A stretch of 16,294 nucleotides of DNA from an uncultured Lachnospiraceae bacterium. GTDB taxonomy: Bacteria; Bacillota; Clostridia; Lachnospirales; Lachnospiraceae. The DNA lies in contig CAJUCC010000087.1 in NCBI GenBank assembly GCA_910585205.1, positions 1-16,294 of the forward strand, in the 5' to 3' direction. Below the pieces are notes generated by a model that was given only the letters and a program-made list of their open reading frames with translations, searched no databases and was not told the DNA's origin. The position numbers and the translations under genes are program-made. Positions 7,609-14,248 of this stretch are shown one piece after another (position 1 is the first letter of the stretch; every line of letters starts with the position of its first letter).

Positions 7609-8630
7609 AAGCACTGTTTATCGGCGGCACAGGCACGATCAGCACCGCCATTTCGACTAAGCTGCTGCGGGAGGGACACGAACTGTGGCTTATAAACCGG
7701 GGCAGCCGTAACAATGCGCTGCCGGAAGGCGTGCATGTCATTCAGGCGGATATTAACGATGCGGAAAGTGTATCGAAGCGGCTGGAAGGACAGCGCTTTG
7801 ATGTGGTGGCGGATTTTATCGCCATGAAATCGGAACATCTGATGCGGGATTACCGACTGTTTCGTGGCAGGACGAGACAGTTTATCTACATCAGTTCCGC
7901 TTCCGCCTATCAGAAACCGTTGTCTGATTATCGGGTCAGCGAGGGGACGCCGCTGGCCAATCCATACTGGGAATATTCCCGGAATAAAATTGCGGGAGAA
8001 GATTACCTGATGCAGTTATACCGGGAAGAGGGCTTTCCGGTGACGATTGTACGGCCGAGTCATACATACAGTGAACGTTCCGTGCCGATGGGGCTGCACG
8101 GGGAGTACGGCAGTTACCAGACGATCAAACGAATGCGGGAAGGGAAACGGGTGATTATCCAGGGCGACGGCACATCACTCTGGACGATGACGCACTGTCT
8201 GGATTTTGCGGAGGGTTTTGTCGGCCTGATGGGAAATCTGCATGCGATCGGAGAAGCCGTACAGATTACAAGCGACGAGACGCTTACCTGGAATCAGATC
8301 TATCGGGCGGTGGCGGATGCGCTCGATGCGGAACTGAAAGCCGTTTATGTTTCAAGCGAATTTCTGGCCTCCTGCAGTCCGGCGAAATGGAATCTGCGCG
8401 GCGCATTGCTGGGGGATAAGGCAAACAGTGTTGTCTTTGACAACGCGAAACTAAAACGGCTGGTGCCCGGCTTTACCGCAAAAATCCGTTTTGATGAGGG
8501 CGTACGGCAGGCAGTGCGCTATGTGCTCTCACACCCGGAATGCCAGAAAGAAGATCCGCAGTTTGACGCATGGTGCGACCGGGTTATCGCGGCACAGGAA
8601 CAGGCGGCGGCTCAGGTTCGGATGCGGTAA
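7605..8630 (+). CDS. NAD-dependent epimerase/dehydratase-like protein (extended/atypical SDR)
   Basis: The protein has 341 residues with a Rossmann fold. The dinucleotide loop is GGTGTIS (7-13), followed by an acidic-strand region and a D-N-x-V-D-like turn (FDVVADFIA, 66-73). The active site is ISSASAY (96-102), with the YxxxK pair at Tyr124 and Lys128 (YSRNK). The C-terminal half (RPSHTYSE, TSDETLTWNQIYRAVADAL) resembles nucleotide-sugar epimerases and the plant CSP41-like group. The substrate cannot be named. ATG 7605 overlaps the stop of the phosphoesterase-NTPase gene (ATGA), and GGAGG (7591-7595) lies inside that gene, so the two are translationally coupled. This makes co-expression in a fixed ratio likely and a shared task possible. 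Confidence 0.88.
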   Translation: MKALFIGGTGTISTAISTKLLREGHELWLINRGSRNNALPEGVHVIQADINDAESVSKRLEGQRFDVVADFIAMKSEHLMRDYRLFRGRTRQFIYISSASAYQKPLSDYRVSEGTPLANPYWEYSRNKIAGEDYLMQLYREEGFPVTIVRPSHTYSERSVPMGLHGEYGSYQTIKRMREGKRVIIQGDGTSLWTMTHCLDFAEGFVGLMGNLHAIGEAVQITSDETLTWNQIYRAVADALDAELKAVYVSSEFLASCSPAKWNLRGALLGDKANSVVFDNAKLKRLVPGFTAKIRFDEGVRQAVRYVLSHPECQKEDPQFDAWCDRVIAAQEQAAAQVRMR

Positions 8631-8681
8631 TAATTACCTGCTATATCGGAAATAATAAATCCAAACAGAGAGGGAAAGATT

Positions 8682-9482
8682 ATGGGATTTTTAACAGGGA
8701 AAACAGCGCTGATAACCGGAGCGGGCCGGGCTGTTCTGCAGGACGGACGATGCGGGGCAATCGGATACGGCATTGCCACGGCTTATGCGAAAGAAGGGGC
8801 AAACCTTGTTATCACAGGGCGGAATGAAAAAAAGCTGGCGGATGCCAAAGAAGAACTGGAACGCCTGTACGGGATTGCGGTATTGACGGCTGCCGCCGAT
8901 GTCAGTGCGGGTGCGGATAATGAGGCGGTTACGGCCGGGGTTGTGAGACGGGCAGTGGATGTTTTCGGAAGAATTGATGTGCTGATTAATGTGGCGCAGG
9001 CTTCCGCGTCAGGGGTGGCTCTGGCCGACCATACAGGGGAACAGTTTGACCTTGCCCTGTATTCGGGGTTATATGCTACCTTCTACTATATGAAAGCCTG
9101 CTATCCGTATCTGAAAGAGACGAAGGGCGCGGTGATAAACTTTGCTTCCGGCGCCGGGCTTTTCGGCAACTATGGGCAGTGTGCATATGCGGCGGCCAAA
9201 GAAGGGATCCGGGGCCTGTCCCGTGTGGCGGCTACGGAGTGGGCGAAGGACGGTATCAATGTCAATGTGATCTGTCCGCTGGCGTGGACCGCGCAGCTTG
9301 AGAAGTTTGAACAGCAATATCCGCAGGCGTTTCGGGAAAACGTCAAGATGCCGCCTGCCGGGCATTATGGGGATGCAGAGAAGGAAATCGGCAGGGTGTG
9401 CGTGCAGCTCGCTTCTCCTGATTTCCGATATATGACCGGAGAGACGATTACATTGGAAGGCGGGCTGGGGCTGCGGCCGTAA
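8682..9482 (+). CDS. Short-chain dehydrogenase/reductase with expanded glycine-rich loop
   Basis: The protein has 266 residues with a classical SDR fold. The catalytic triad is Ser156 (NFASGAG), Tyr169 and Lys173 (YAAAK). The usual TGxxxGxG cofactor loop is stretched: TGAG (12-15) and GAIGYGIA (25-32) are separated by RAVLQDGRC. The second half resembles the SIAYGIA loop of FabI-type enoyl reductases, but the YxxxK spacing is that of ordinary SDRs, so a ketone/alcohol oxidoreductase is favoured. The C-terminus (MTGETITLEGGLGL) is typical of FabG-like proteins. AGAGAGGGAAAG upstream supports ATG 8682. It follows the epimerase-like gene after 51 bases without a terminator and probably shares its transcript. 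The substrate is unknown. Confidence 0.9.
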   Translation: MGFLTGKTALITGAGRAVLQDGRCGAIGYGIATAYAKEGANLVITGRNEKKLADAKEELERLYGIAVLTAAADVSAGADNEAVTAGVVRRAVDVFGRIDVLINVAQASASGVALADHTGEQFDLALYSGLYATFYYMKACYPYLKETKGAVINFASGAGLFGNYGQCAYAAAKEGIRGLSRVAATEWAKDGINVNVICPLAWTAQLEKFEQQYPQAFRENVKMPPAGHYGDAEKEIGRVCVQLASPDFRYMTGETITLEGGLGLRP

Positions 9483-9493
9483 ACGACGGGGAT

Positions 9494-9522
9494 TTGCCAT
9501 TTTACCGAAATAGTGTTAGAAT
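9494..9522 (+). promoter_or_regulatory. Promoter of fprA
   Basis: TTGCCA (9494-9499), a 17-base spacer and TAGAAT (9517-9522) preceded by TG at 9514-9515 form a good sigma-A-type promoter with an extended -10. The start would lie near 9529, about 30 bases before the fprA start codon. It lies between the SDR stop and fprA, so fprA can be expressed separately from the upstream operon. Confidence 0.7.
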
Positions 9523-9540
9523 TGGAACATCAAAATGGCA
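9495..9540. repeat. Perfect 9-bp inverted repeat framing the fprA promoter
   Basis: TGCCATTTT (9495-9503) and AAAATGGCA (9532-9540) are exact reverse complements separated by 28 bases. The left arm overlaps the -35 hexamer and the right arm lies just past the predicted start, before the ribosome site. The placement suits a paired operator better than an RNA hairpin, because only the right arm would be transcribed. The binding protein is unknown. Confidence 0.6.
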
Positions 9541-9560
9541 TAAAGAAGGAGAAGAACTGC

Positions 9561-10721
9561 ATGGAACATATTACGGAAACAATAATAAACATAGGTGTGA
9601 ATGACAGAGACATAACGATGTTTGAGGGGCAGTACGCTGTGAAATGCGGCATGGCGTATAATTCTTATGTGATATTGGATGAAAAAACGGCGGTTATGGA
9701 TACGGTGGATGCGCATATGACGGATGCGTGGCTTTCCGGGCTGGCGCAGGCACTGAACGGGAGAACCGTGGATTATCTGATCGTACAGCATATGGAACCG
9801 GATCACTCCGGCAGTATACAGGAGCTGGCGGTCCGTTTTCCCGGGATGAAGATTGTGGCCAGCGCGGCGGCATGCAATATGATGAAACAGTTTTTCGATC
9901 TGGATCTGCAGGGCAGAACCGTGACGATAAAGGAAGGAGACGCATTGGAACTGGGCAGCCATACGCTGCGGTTTTATGCGGCTCCGATGGTACACTGGCC
10001 GGAAGTTATGGTGACATATGAGGCGTCCGAGAAGGTTGTCTTCAGCGCCGACGGTTTCGGCAAATTTGGGACAAGAGATACGGACGAGGACTGGACATGT
10101 GAAGCGCGGCGGTATTATTTTAATATCTGCGGAAAATATGGTGCGCAGGTGCAGGAGCTTTTGAAAAAACTGGCGACGCTGGATGTATCCGTCATCTGTC
10201 CGCTGCACGGCCCGGTTCTGACGGAAAACCTGGGATATTATATTGACAAATACAATGTCTGGAGCAGCTATGAGCCGGAGGAAAAGGGAATTTTTATCGC
10301 GTATGCGTCGGTCTACGGACATACGAAAGAAGCGGCGCGGAAGCTGAAAGAAATCCTGGAGAGCAGGAGCCGGGAGAAGGTGGTTTTGTCGGATCTGTGT
10401 AAAGATGATCCGCATGAAGCGCTGGAGGATGCATTTCGGTATGACAGAATGGTGCTGGCGGCCATCTCGTATGATGCCGGCGTATTTCCGGCCATGGATG
10501 ATTTCCTGCATCATTTACAGACTAAAAATTTCCAGAAGCGGAGCGTGGCGTTGATTGAGAACGGCTCCTGGGCACCGACGGCGGGAAAAACGATGAAGGC
10601 GTATCTGGAAGCAATGAAAGAGATTCGGATTATCGAGCCGATGGTGACAATACGATCCGCTCTGAAACCGGAGACAATGACGGAGCTGGAAGCGCTGGCC
10701 GATGCGCTTTTGCAGGGCTGA
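9561..10721 (+). CDS. fprA: FprA-type A flavoprotein (diiron/FMN oxygen or nitric oxide reductase)
   Basis: The protein has 386 residues from ATG 9561, chosen because AAGGAG (9546-9551) lies nine bases upstream and the product then begins like family members; an earlier ATG at 9513 lies within the promoter. The N-terminal metallo-beta-lactamase-like domain has the diiron ligands HMEPDH (His77, Glu79, Asp81, His82), His145 (MVHWPEVM), Asp164 (FSADGFGKFG) and His216 (CPLHGP). The C-terminal flavodoxin domain begins near 243 with the FMN loop ASVYGHTKEAA (249-259). Such proteins reduce O2 to water or NO to N2O in the cytoplasm of anaerobes, with electrons from rubredoxin or F420H2; the donor here is unknown. 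A rubredoxin domain is not attached. A terminator follows. Confidence 0.94.
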   Translation: MEHITETIINIGVNDRDITMFEGQYAVKCGMAYNSYVILDEKTAVMDTVDAHMTDAWLSGLAQALNGRTVDYLIVQHMEPDHSGSIQELAVRFPGMKIVASAAACNMMKQFFDLDLQGRTVTIKEGDALELGSHTLRFYAAPMVHWPEVMVTYEASEKVVFSADGFGKFGTRDTDEDWTCEARRYYFNICGKYGAQVQELLKKLATLDVSVICPLHGPVLTENLGYYIDKYNVWSSYEPEEKGIFIAYASVYGHTKEAARKLKEILESRSREKVVLSDLCKDDPHEALEDAFRYDRMVLAAISYDAGVFPAMDDFLHHLQTKNFQKRSVALIENGSWAPTAGKTMKAYLEAMKEIRIIEPMVTIRSALKPETMTELEALADALLQG

Positions 10722-10737
10722 AACCGGCTATTATTAT

Positions 10738-10774
10738 AAGGAAGGCTGCATGTTTTTTCCATACAGCTTTCCTT
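10738..10774 (+). terminator. Intrinsic-type terminator after fprA
   Basis: An 11-bp stem with one G-T pair, AAGGAAGGCTG (10738-10748) with CAGCTTTCCTT (10764-10774), has a 15-base loop and is followed by ATTGCATTTT. The T-run is interrupted, so efficiency is uncertain. It lies between two convergent genes and may serve both. Confidence 0.65.
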
Positions 10775-10790
10775 ATTGCATTTTCATGAA

Positions 10791-11345
10791 TCAGACGGCA
10801 AAATTGCAGATGCCCAGAAGCAGGAGCATAACACCGGACAGCAGATCGGCATAACGGCTGGAAAGACGCAGCAGGGCGGCGCTGCCGAGGTGGTTGCCGC
10901 CGGACAGAAACACGGCGGAGGTGAGAAAGGTGATAAGGGCGGTGGGGAGCAGCACGATGCCGGACATACTGGCGCCAATACCGATCCCCACATTATTGAG
11001 AGAGAGTGCGGAGCCGAGCAGCAGAACTTCCCGCAGAGGCAGTGTCGTGCGAATACTTTCCGCGTGCAGGCTGTTTTCGGAGCTTTTGAGTGATTTACAG
11101 ATGTAAAAAATGCCGAGTGCAAACAGCAGGATGCTTCCCGCACAGGCCGTCAGGCGATCCGGCAGAAAAAAGAGAAGACGGCGGCCCAGAAACAGGGAGA
11201 GAAGCGTGCCGATAAACGAGATCAGGCTGATGAGCAGATTTTGGAAAAGGGTAAAATGTATTTTGCGGATGCCATAAGACATGCCGACGAGAAAGGCGTC
11301 CGTATTGACGGAAGAGGCAAAAATCAAAGAGGGGAAAAATCGCAT
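10791..11345 (-). CDS. YtaF/MntP-family membrane protein
   Basis: The protein has 184 mostly hydrophobic residues, with about six predicted membrane spans in two repeats of three. The first-repeat signature ASSVNTDAFLVGMSYGIRKI (Asp16) and the second, GSALSLNNVGIGIGAS (111-126), match the YtaF sporulation membrane protein group of the MntP manganese-exporter family. In the second repeat the Asp found in MntP (and often in YtaF) is Asn117-Asn118, so manganese transport should not be assumed. GGGAG upstream supports the ATG start. It is divergent from the YitT-family gene; the 93 bases between them show no confident promoter. The convergent neighbour is fprA. Confidence 0.85.
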   Translation of the reverse strand: MRFFPSLIFASSVNTDAFLVGMSYGIRKIHFTLFQNLLISLISFIGTLLSLFLGRRLLFFLPDRLTACAGSILLFALGIFYICKSLKSSENSLHAESIRTTLPLREVLLLGSALSLNNVGIGIGASMSGIVLLPTALITFLTSAVFLSGGNHLGSAALLRLSSRYADLLSGVMLLLLGICNFAV

Positions 11346-11438
11346 GAGATCAACTCCCGAAAAAGTTCATTTTTTGTCATTTTACTAACTATGATATTCA
11401 GAATGCGGGATAAGGTTCGACAGGAGGTTTGATAACTT

Positions 11439-12347
11439 ATGAACAGGGAAATGGAAAAATTAAAAGACAGGCAGTTTGTAATCGGACAGGGAAAGATGCT
11501 GTTGGGCGGTGTCGGAGGCGTTATGCTCTATGCGATCGGGATGAATCTGTTTATCGTGCCGGTGGGACTGTACAGCGGCGGTCTGATGGGGGTTTGCCAG
11601 CTGATTCGTACGGTGTTGGCGCGCTATCTGCATCTGACGTTCGGCGGCGTGGATATTGCCGGAGTCGTTTACTATCTGCTGAATGTGCCGCTGTTTGTTC
11701 TTGCCGTGAAAAAAATCGGGAAAATTTTCTTTCTGAAAACCGTAGTCTGTGTCACGGCCATGACGACATTTCTTTCGATTATTCCGATTCCGGCGGAGCC
11801 GATTATGGGGGAGGACATTCTGGCATCCTGCCTGATCGGAGGCATTATCTGCGGCGCGGGCATCGGCATTCCGCTTCGTATGGGATGCTCCGGCGGCGGA
11901 ATGGATATTCTGGGGCTGGCACTGGTTAAATGGAAGAAAGATTTCAGCATCGGAAAGATGAATCTTATCGTGAATGCGGCGCTGTACGGTATCTGTCTGT
12001 TCCTGTTTGACATTCCGACCGTGATCTATTCCCTGATCTATGCGGCGGTGAATTCCACGGCGGTGGACAGACTGCACTCCCAGAACATCAATGTGGAAGT
12101 GAAGGTCGTGACCAACGAAAAGAGCGAATTGATGGAGCATGATATTATGAAGCAGTTGGGGCGCGGGCTGACGAAATGGGAGGCCAGGGGCGCTTACACC
12201 GAAGAAGGAAAAGAAGTGCTTTATATTCTGCTCTCAAAATATGAGCTTGCCCACCTCCGCTATATTATCCGGCAGCATGACCCCCATGCGTTTATTGTTG
12301 TCAATGAAGGGGTTCATATCGGCGGGAACTTCTTAAAGAAATTATAG
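11439..12347 (+). CDS. YitT family membrane protein (DUF161/DUF2179)
   Basis: The protein has 302 residues. The N-terminal ~200 residues hold five or six predicted membrane spans with the YitT pattern (GMNLFIVPVGLYSGGLMGV, later PLRMGCSGGGMDILG). The C-terminal ~94 residues (from VDRLHSQNINVEVKVVTNE) form a soluble DUF2179-type alpha/beta domain ending in a GVHIGGNF motif. Members are common in multiple copies in Firmicutes; their transport substrate is not established. AGGAGG at 11422-11427 lies eleven bases upstream of ATG 11439; Met5 is an alternative start with poorer spacing. It is transcribed alone and ends in the terminator shared with pyrG. Confidence 0.92.
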   Translation: MNREMEKLKDRQFVIGQGKMLLGGVGGVMLYAIGMNLFIVPVGLYSGGLMGVCQLIRTVLARYLHLTFGGVDIAGVVYYLLNVPLFVLAVKKIGKIFFLKTVVCVTAMTTFLSIIPIPAEPIMGEDILASCLIGGIICGAGIGIPLRMGCSGGGMDILGLALVKWKKDFSIGKMNLIVNAALYGICLFLFDIPTVIYSLIYAAVNSTAVDRLHSQNINVEVKVVTNEKSELMEHDIMKQLGRGLTKWEARGAYTEEGKEVLYILLSKYELAHLRYIIRQHDPHAFIVVNEGVHIGGNFLKKL

Positions 12348-12390
12348 AGACAGACCGGCTTTTGCTCTGCAGGGCGCGAGAAACGATAAA

Positions 12391-12437
12391 AACGGCAGGG
12401 AACACGCAAATGTCATCGATGCATGTTCTCTGCCGTT
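12391..12437. terminator. Bidirectional terminator between the YitT gene and pyrG
   Basis: AACGGCAGGGAACA (12391-12404) pairs with TGTTCTCTGCCGTT (12424-12437), a 14-bp stem with one G-T pair and a 19-base loop. On + it is followed by a T-rich run with TGTTTTTGATTTTT; on - it is followed by TTTTTAT. It therefore can end both convergent transcripts. Confidence 0.9.
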
Positions 12438-12440
12438 CGA

Positions 12441-14051
12441 TTATTGTTTTTGATTTTTGTGAACCGCCGCCTCGATAAAACCGCGGAACAGCGGATGCGG
12501 ACGGTTGGGACGGGACTTCAGCTCCGGATGCGCCTGTGTGGCGATAAAGAAGGGATGCTCCGGCAGTTCGCACATTTCCACGATGCGCCCGTCAGGAGAA
12601 AAGCCGGACAGCTTCATTCCGTTTTCCGTCAGGACAGCACGAAAATCATTGTTGACCTCATAGCGGTGCCGGTGCCGTTCCTCTATCGTTTTTTGCTGAT
12701 ATAAACTGTAGGCTTTCGATGTTTCGTCCAGAACACAGGGGCAGGAGCCGAGACGGAGGGTGCCGCCGATATCTTCCACACCGTTCTGATCCGGCATCAG
12801 AGCGATAACCGGATGGGTGGTGGAAGGATTCAGTTCCACGCTGTGTGCATCGGCATAACCGATAACGTTTCGTGCAAATTCCACGATGGCGAGCTGCATG
12901 CCGAGGCAGAGGCCGAGGTAGGGAACCCGATGTTCTCTGGCATACGTAACGGCTTTGATTTTTCCTTCGATACCGCGGTCGCCGAAACCGCCGGGGACAA
13001 GGATGCCGTCCACAGTTTCGAGCAGGGAATCCACATTTTCGTCGGTAACGGTTTCGGAATCGATCCATTTGATATTAACGGTGGCGCGCTGGGCGATGCC
13101 GCCATGTTTCAACGCCTCCACGACACTGATATAGGCGTCATGGAGCTGGATATATTTTCCGACAAGGGCAATGGTGACTTCCTGTGTGGGACAGCGGAGC
13201 GCTTCCACCATCTCTTCCCAGTCACGCAGATCGGGTTCGGGGCAGGAAAGGCCGAGACATTCACAGACAACCTGCGCGAGATGTTCTTTTTCCATGGCAA
13301 GCGGGGCTTCGTATAAATATTCGACGTCCAGATTTTGCAAAACGTGTTTATTGGGCACATTACAAAAGAGGGCGATTTTGTCTTTCAGTCCCTGATCGAG
13401 CGGATATTCGCTGCGGCAGACGATAATATCCGGCCAAATCCCCATTCCCTGCAGTTCCTTGACACTGGCCTGCGTAGGCTTGGTCTTCATCTCCTGCGAG
13501 GCGCGCAGATAGGGGATCAGAGTGACATGAATCAAAATGGCATTTCCCCTGCCGACCTCATGCTGGAACTGCCGGATCGACTCCAGAAAAGGCTGACTCT
13601 CGATATCGCCGACCGTACCGCCGACTTCTATAATGGCAATGCGCGTTTCTTCATCCGTAAAATTCCGGTAAAAACGGCTCTTGATTTCGTTGGTGATATG
13701 GGGGATTACCTGCACCGTGCCGCCGCCGTAATCTCCCCGGCGTTCCTTTTGCAGGACGGACCAGTAAACTTTGCCCGTTGTCACATTGGAATTTTTATCG
13801 AGACTTTCATCGATAAAACGCTCATAATGTCCCAGATCGAGATCGGTTTCCGCGCCGTCGTCGGTGACAAACACTTCCCCGTGCTGAATCGGATTCATCG
13901 TTCCGGGATCAATATTGATATAAGGATCAAATTTCTGCATGGTTACTTTATAACCGCGGGCTTTTAACAGTCTTCCGAGCGATGCGGCAGTGATGCCTTT
14001 TCCCAGACCGGATACGACACCGCCCGTTACAAATACGTATTTTACTGGCAT
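12441..14051 (-). CDS. pyrG: CTP synthase
   Basis: The enzyme makes CTP from UTP with glutamine and ATP. It has 536 residues from the ATG at 14049-14051, chosen because AGGAGG (complement of 14060-14065) lies eight bases upstream and the protein then begins MPVKYVFVTGG as in all family members; the frame extends 31 codons upstream without a ribosome site. The amidoligase domain has the P-loop-like GGVVSGLGKGITAASLG (10-26), Mg/UTP residues in DPYINIDPG (42-50) and the IEVGGTVGDIES block (141-152). The glutamine amidotransferase domain has nucleophile Cys382 (GLCLGMQ) and His508/Glu510 (AHPE). The length matches the family. It has its own terminator. No GGGC-start leader of the Bacillus type was seen. 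Confidence 0.98.
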   Translation of the reverse strand: MPVKYVFVTGGVVSGLGKGITAASLGRLLKARGYKVTMQKFDPYINIDPGTMNPIQHGEVFVTDDGAETDLDLGHYERFIDESLDKNSNVTTGKVYWSVLQKERRGDYGGGTVQVIPHITNEIKSRFYRNFTDEETRIAIIEVGGTVGDIESQPFLESIRQFQHEVGRGNAILIHVTLIPYLRASQEMKTKPTQASVKELQGMGIWPDIIVCRSEYPLDQGLKDKIALFCNVPNKHVLQNLDVEYLYEAPLAMEKEHLAQVVCECLGLSCPEPDLRDWEEMVEALRCPTQEVTIALVGKYIQLHDAYISVVEALKHGGIAQRATVNIKWIDSETVTDENVDSLLETVDGILVPGGFGDRGIEGKIKAVTYAREHRVPYLGLCLGMQLAIVEFARNVIGYADAHSVELNPSTTHPVIALMPDQNGVEDIGGTLRLGSCPCVLDETSKAYSLYQQKTIEERHRHRYEVNNDFRAVLTENGMKLSGFSPDGRIVEMCELPEHPFFIATQAHPELKSRPNRPHPLFRGFIEAAVHKNQKQ

Positions 14052-14077
14052 TGTGATTTCCTCCTGAAATATATCTG

Positions 14078-14086
14078 ATTGTATCA
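14078..14086 (-). promoter_or_regulatory. Possible extended -10 promoter of pyrG
   Basis: On the minus strand TGATACAAT (14086 to 14078) fits an extended -10 (TGN-TACAAT). The -35 region 17 bases upstream (TGGTTT) is poor. It would give a leader of about 20 bases ending in the strong pyrG ribosome site. Confidence 0.4.
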
Positions 14087-14176
14087 TGCGGGGAAAGAAA
14101 AAACCACTGTTTTGCGGGAAAAAAATAGGGAATTGCGTCTTCACTCTTTTTTAATGTATTTTTCACGGAATGGAAC

Positions 14177-14205
14177 TTGATTTATGAAAGCGCTGTCTCT
14201 ATAAT
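14177..14205 (+). promoter_or_regulatory. Promoter of ftsH
   Basis: TTGATT (14177-14182), a 17-base spacer and consensus TATAAT (14200-14205) form a near-ideal vegetative promoter. Transcription would start near 14212, leaving about 37 bases before the ftsH ATG. A 5-bp inverted repeat TCTTC-cac-GAAGA falls in this leader but is too short to be called an operator. No CIRCE element is visible. Confidence 0.78.
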
Positions 14206-14248
14206 AGAAATGATAGTCTTCCACGAAGATGGGAGACAGGAGGTAAAC

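Noticed and set aside
9516..10514. 332-codon open frame opposite fprA
   Set aside because: It is fully antisense to fprA with a His/Arg-rich composition and no family resemblance.
11429..11929. 166-codon open frame overlapping the YitT gene
   Set aside because: It runs in another frame through YitT membrane segments and encodes a Cys/Arg-rich implausible protein.
14214..14230. TCTTC-cac-GAAGA inverted repeat in the ftsH leader as a stress operator
   Set aside because: The arms are only five bases and it does not match CIRCE or CtsR heptad repeats.
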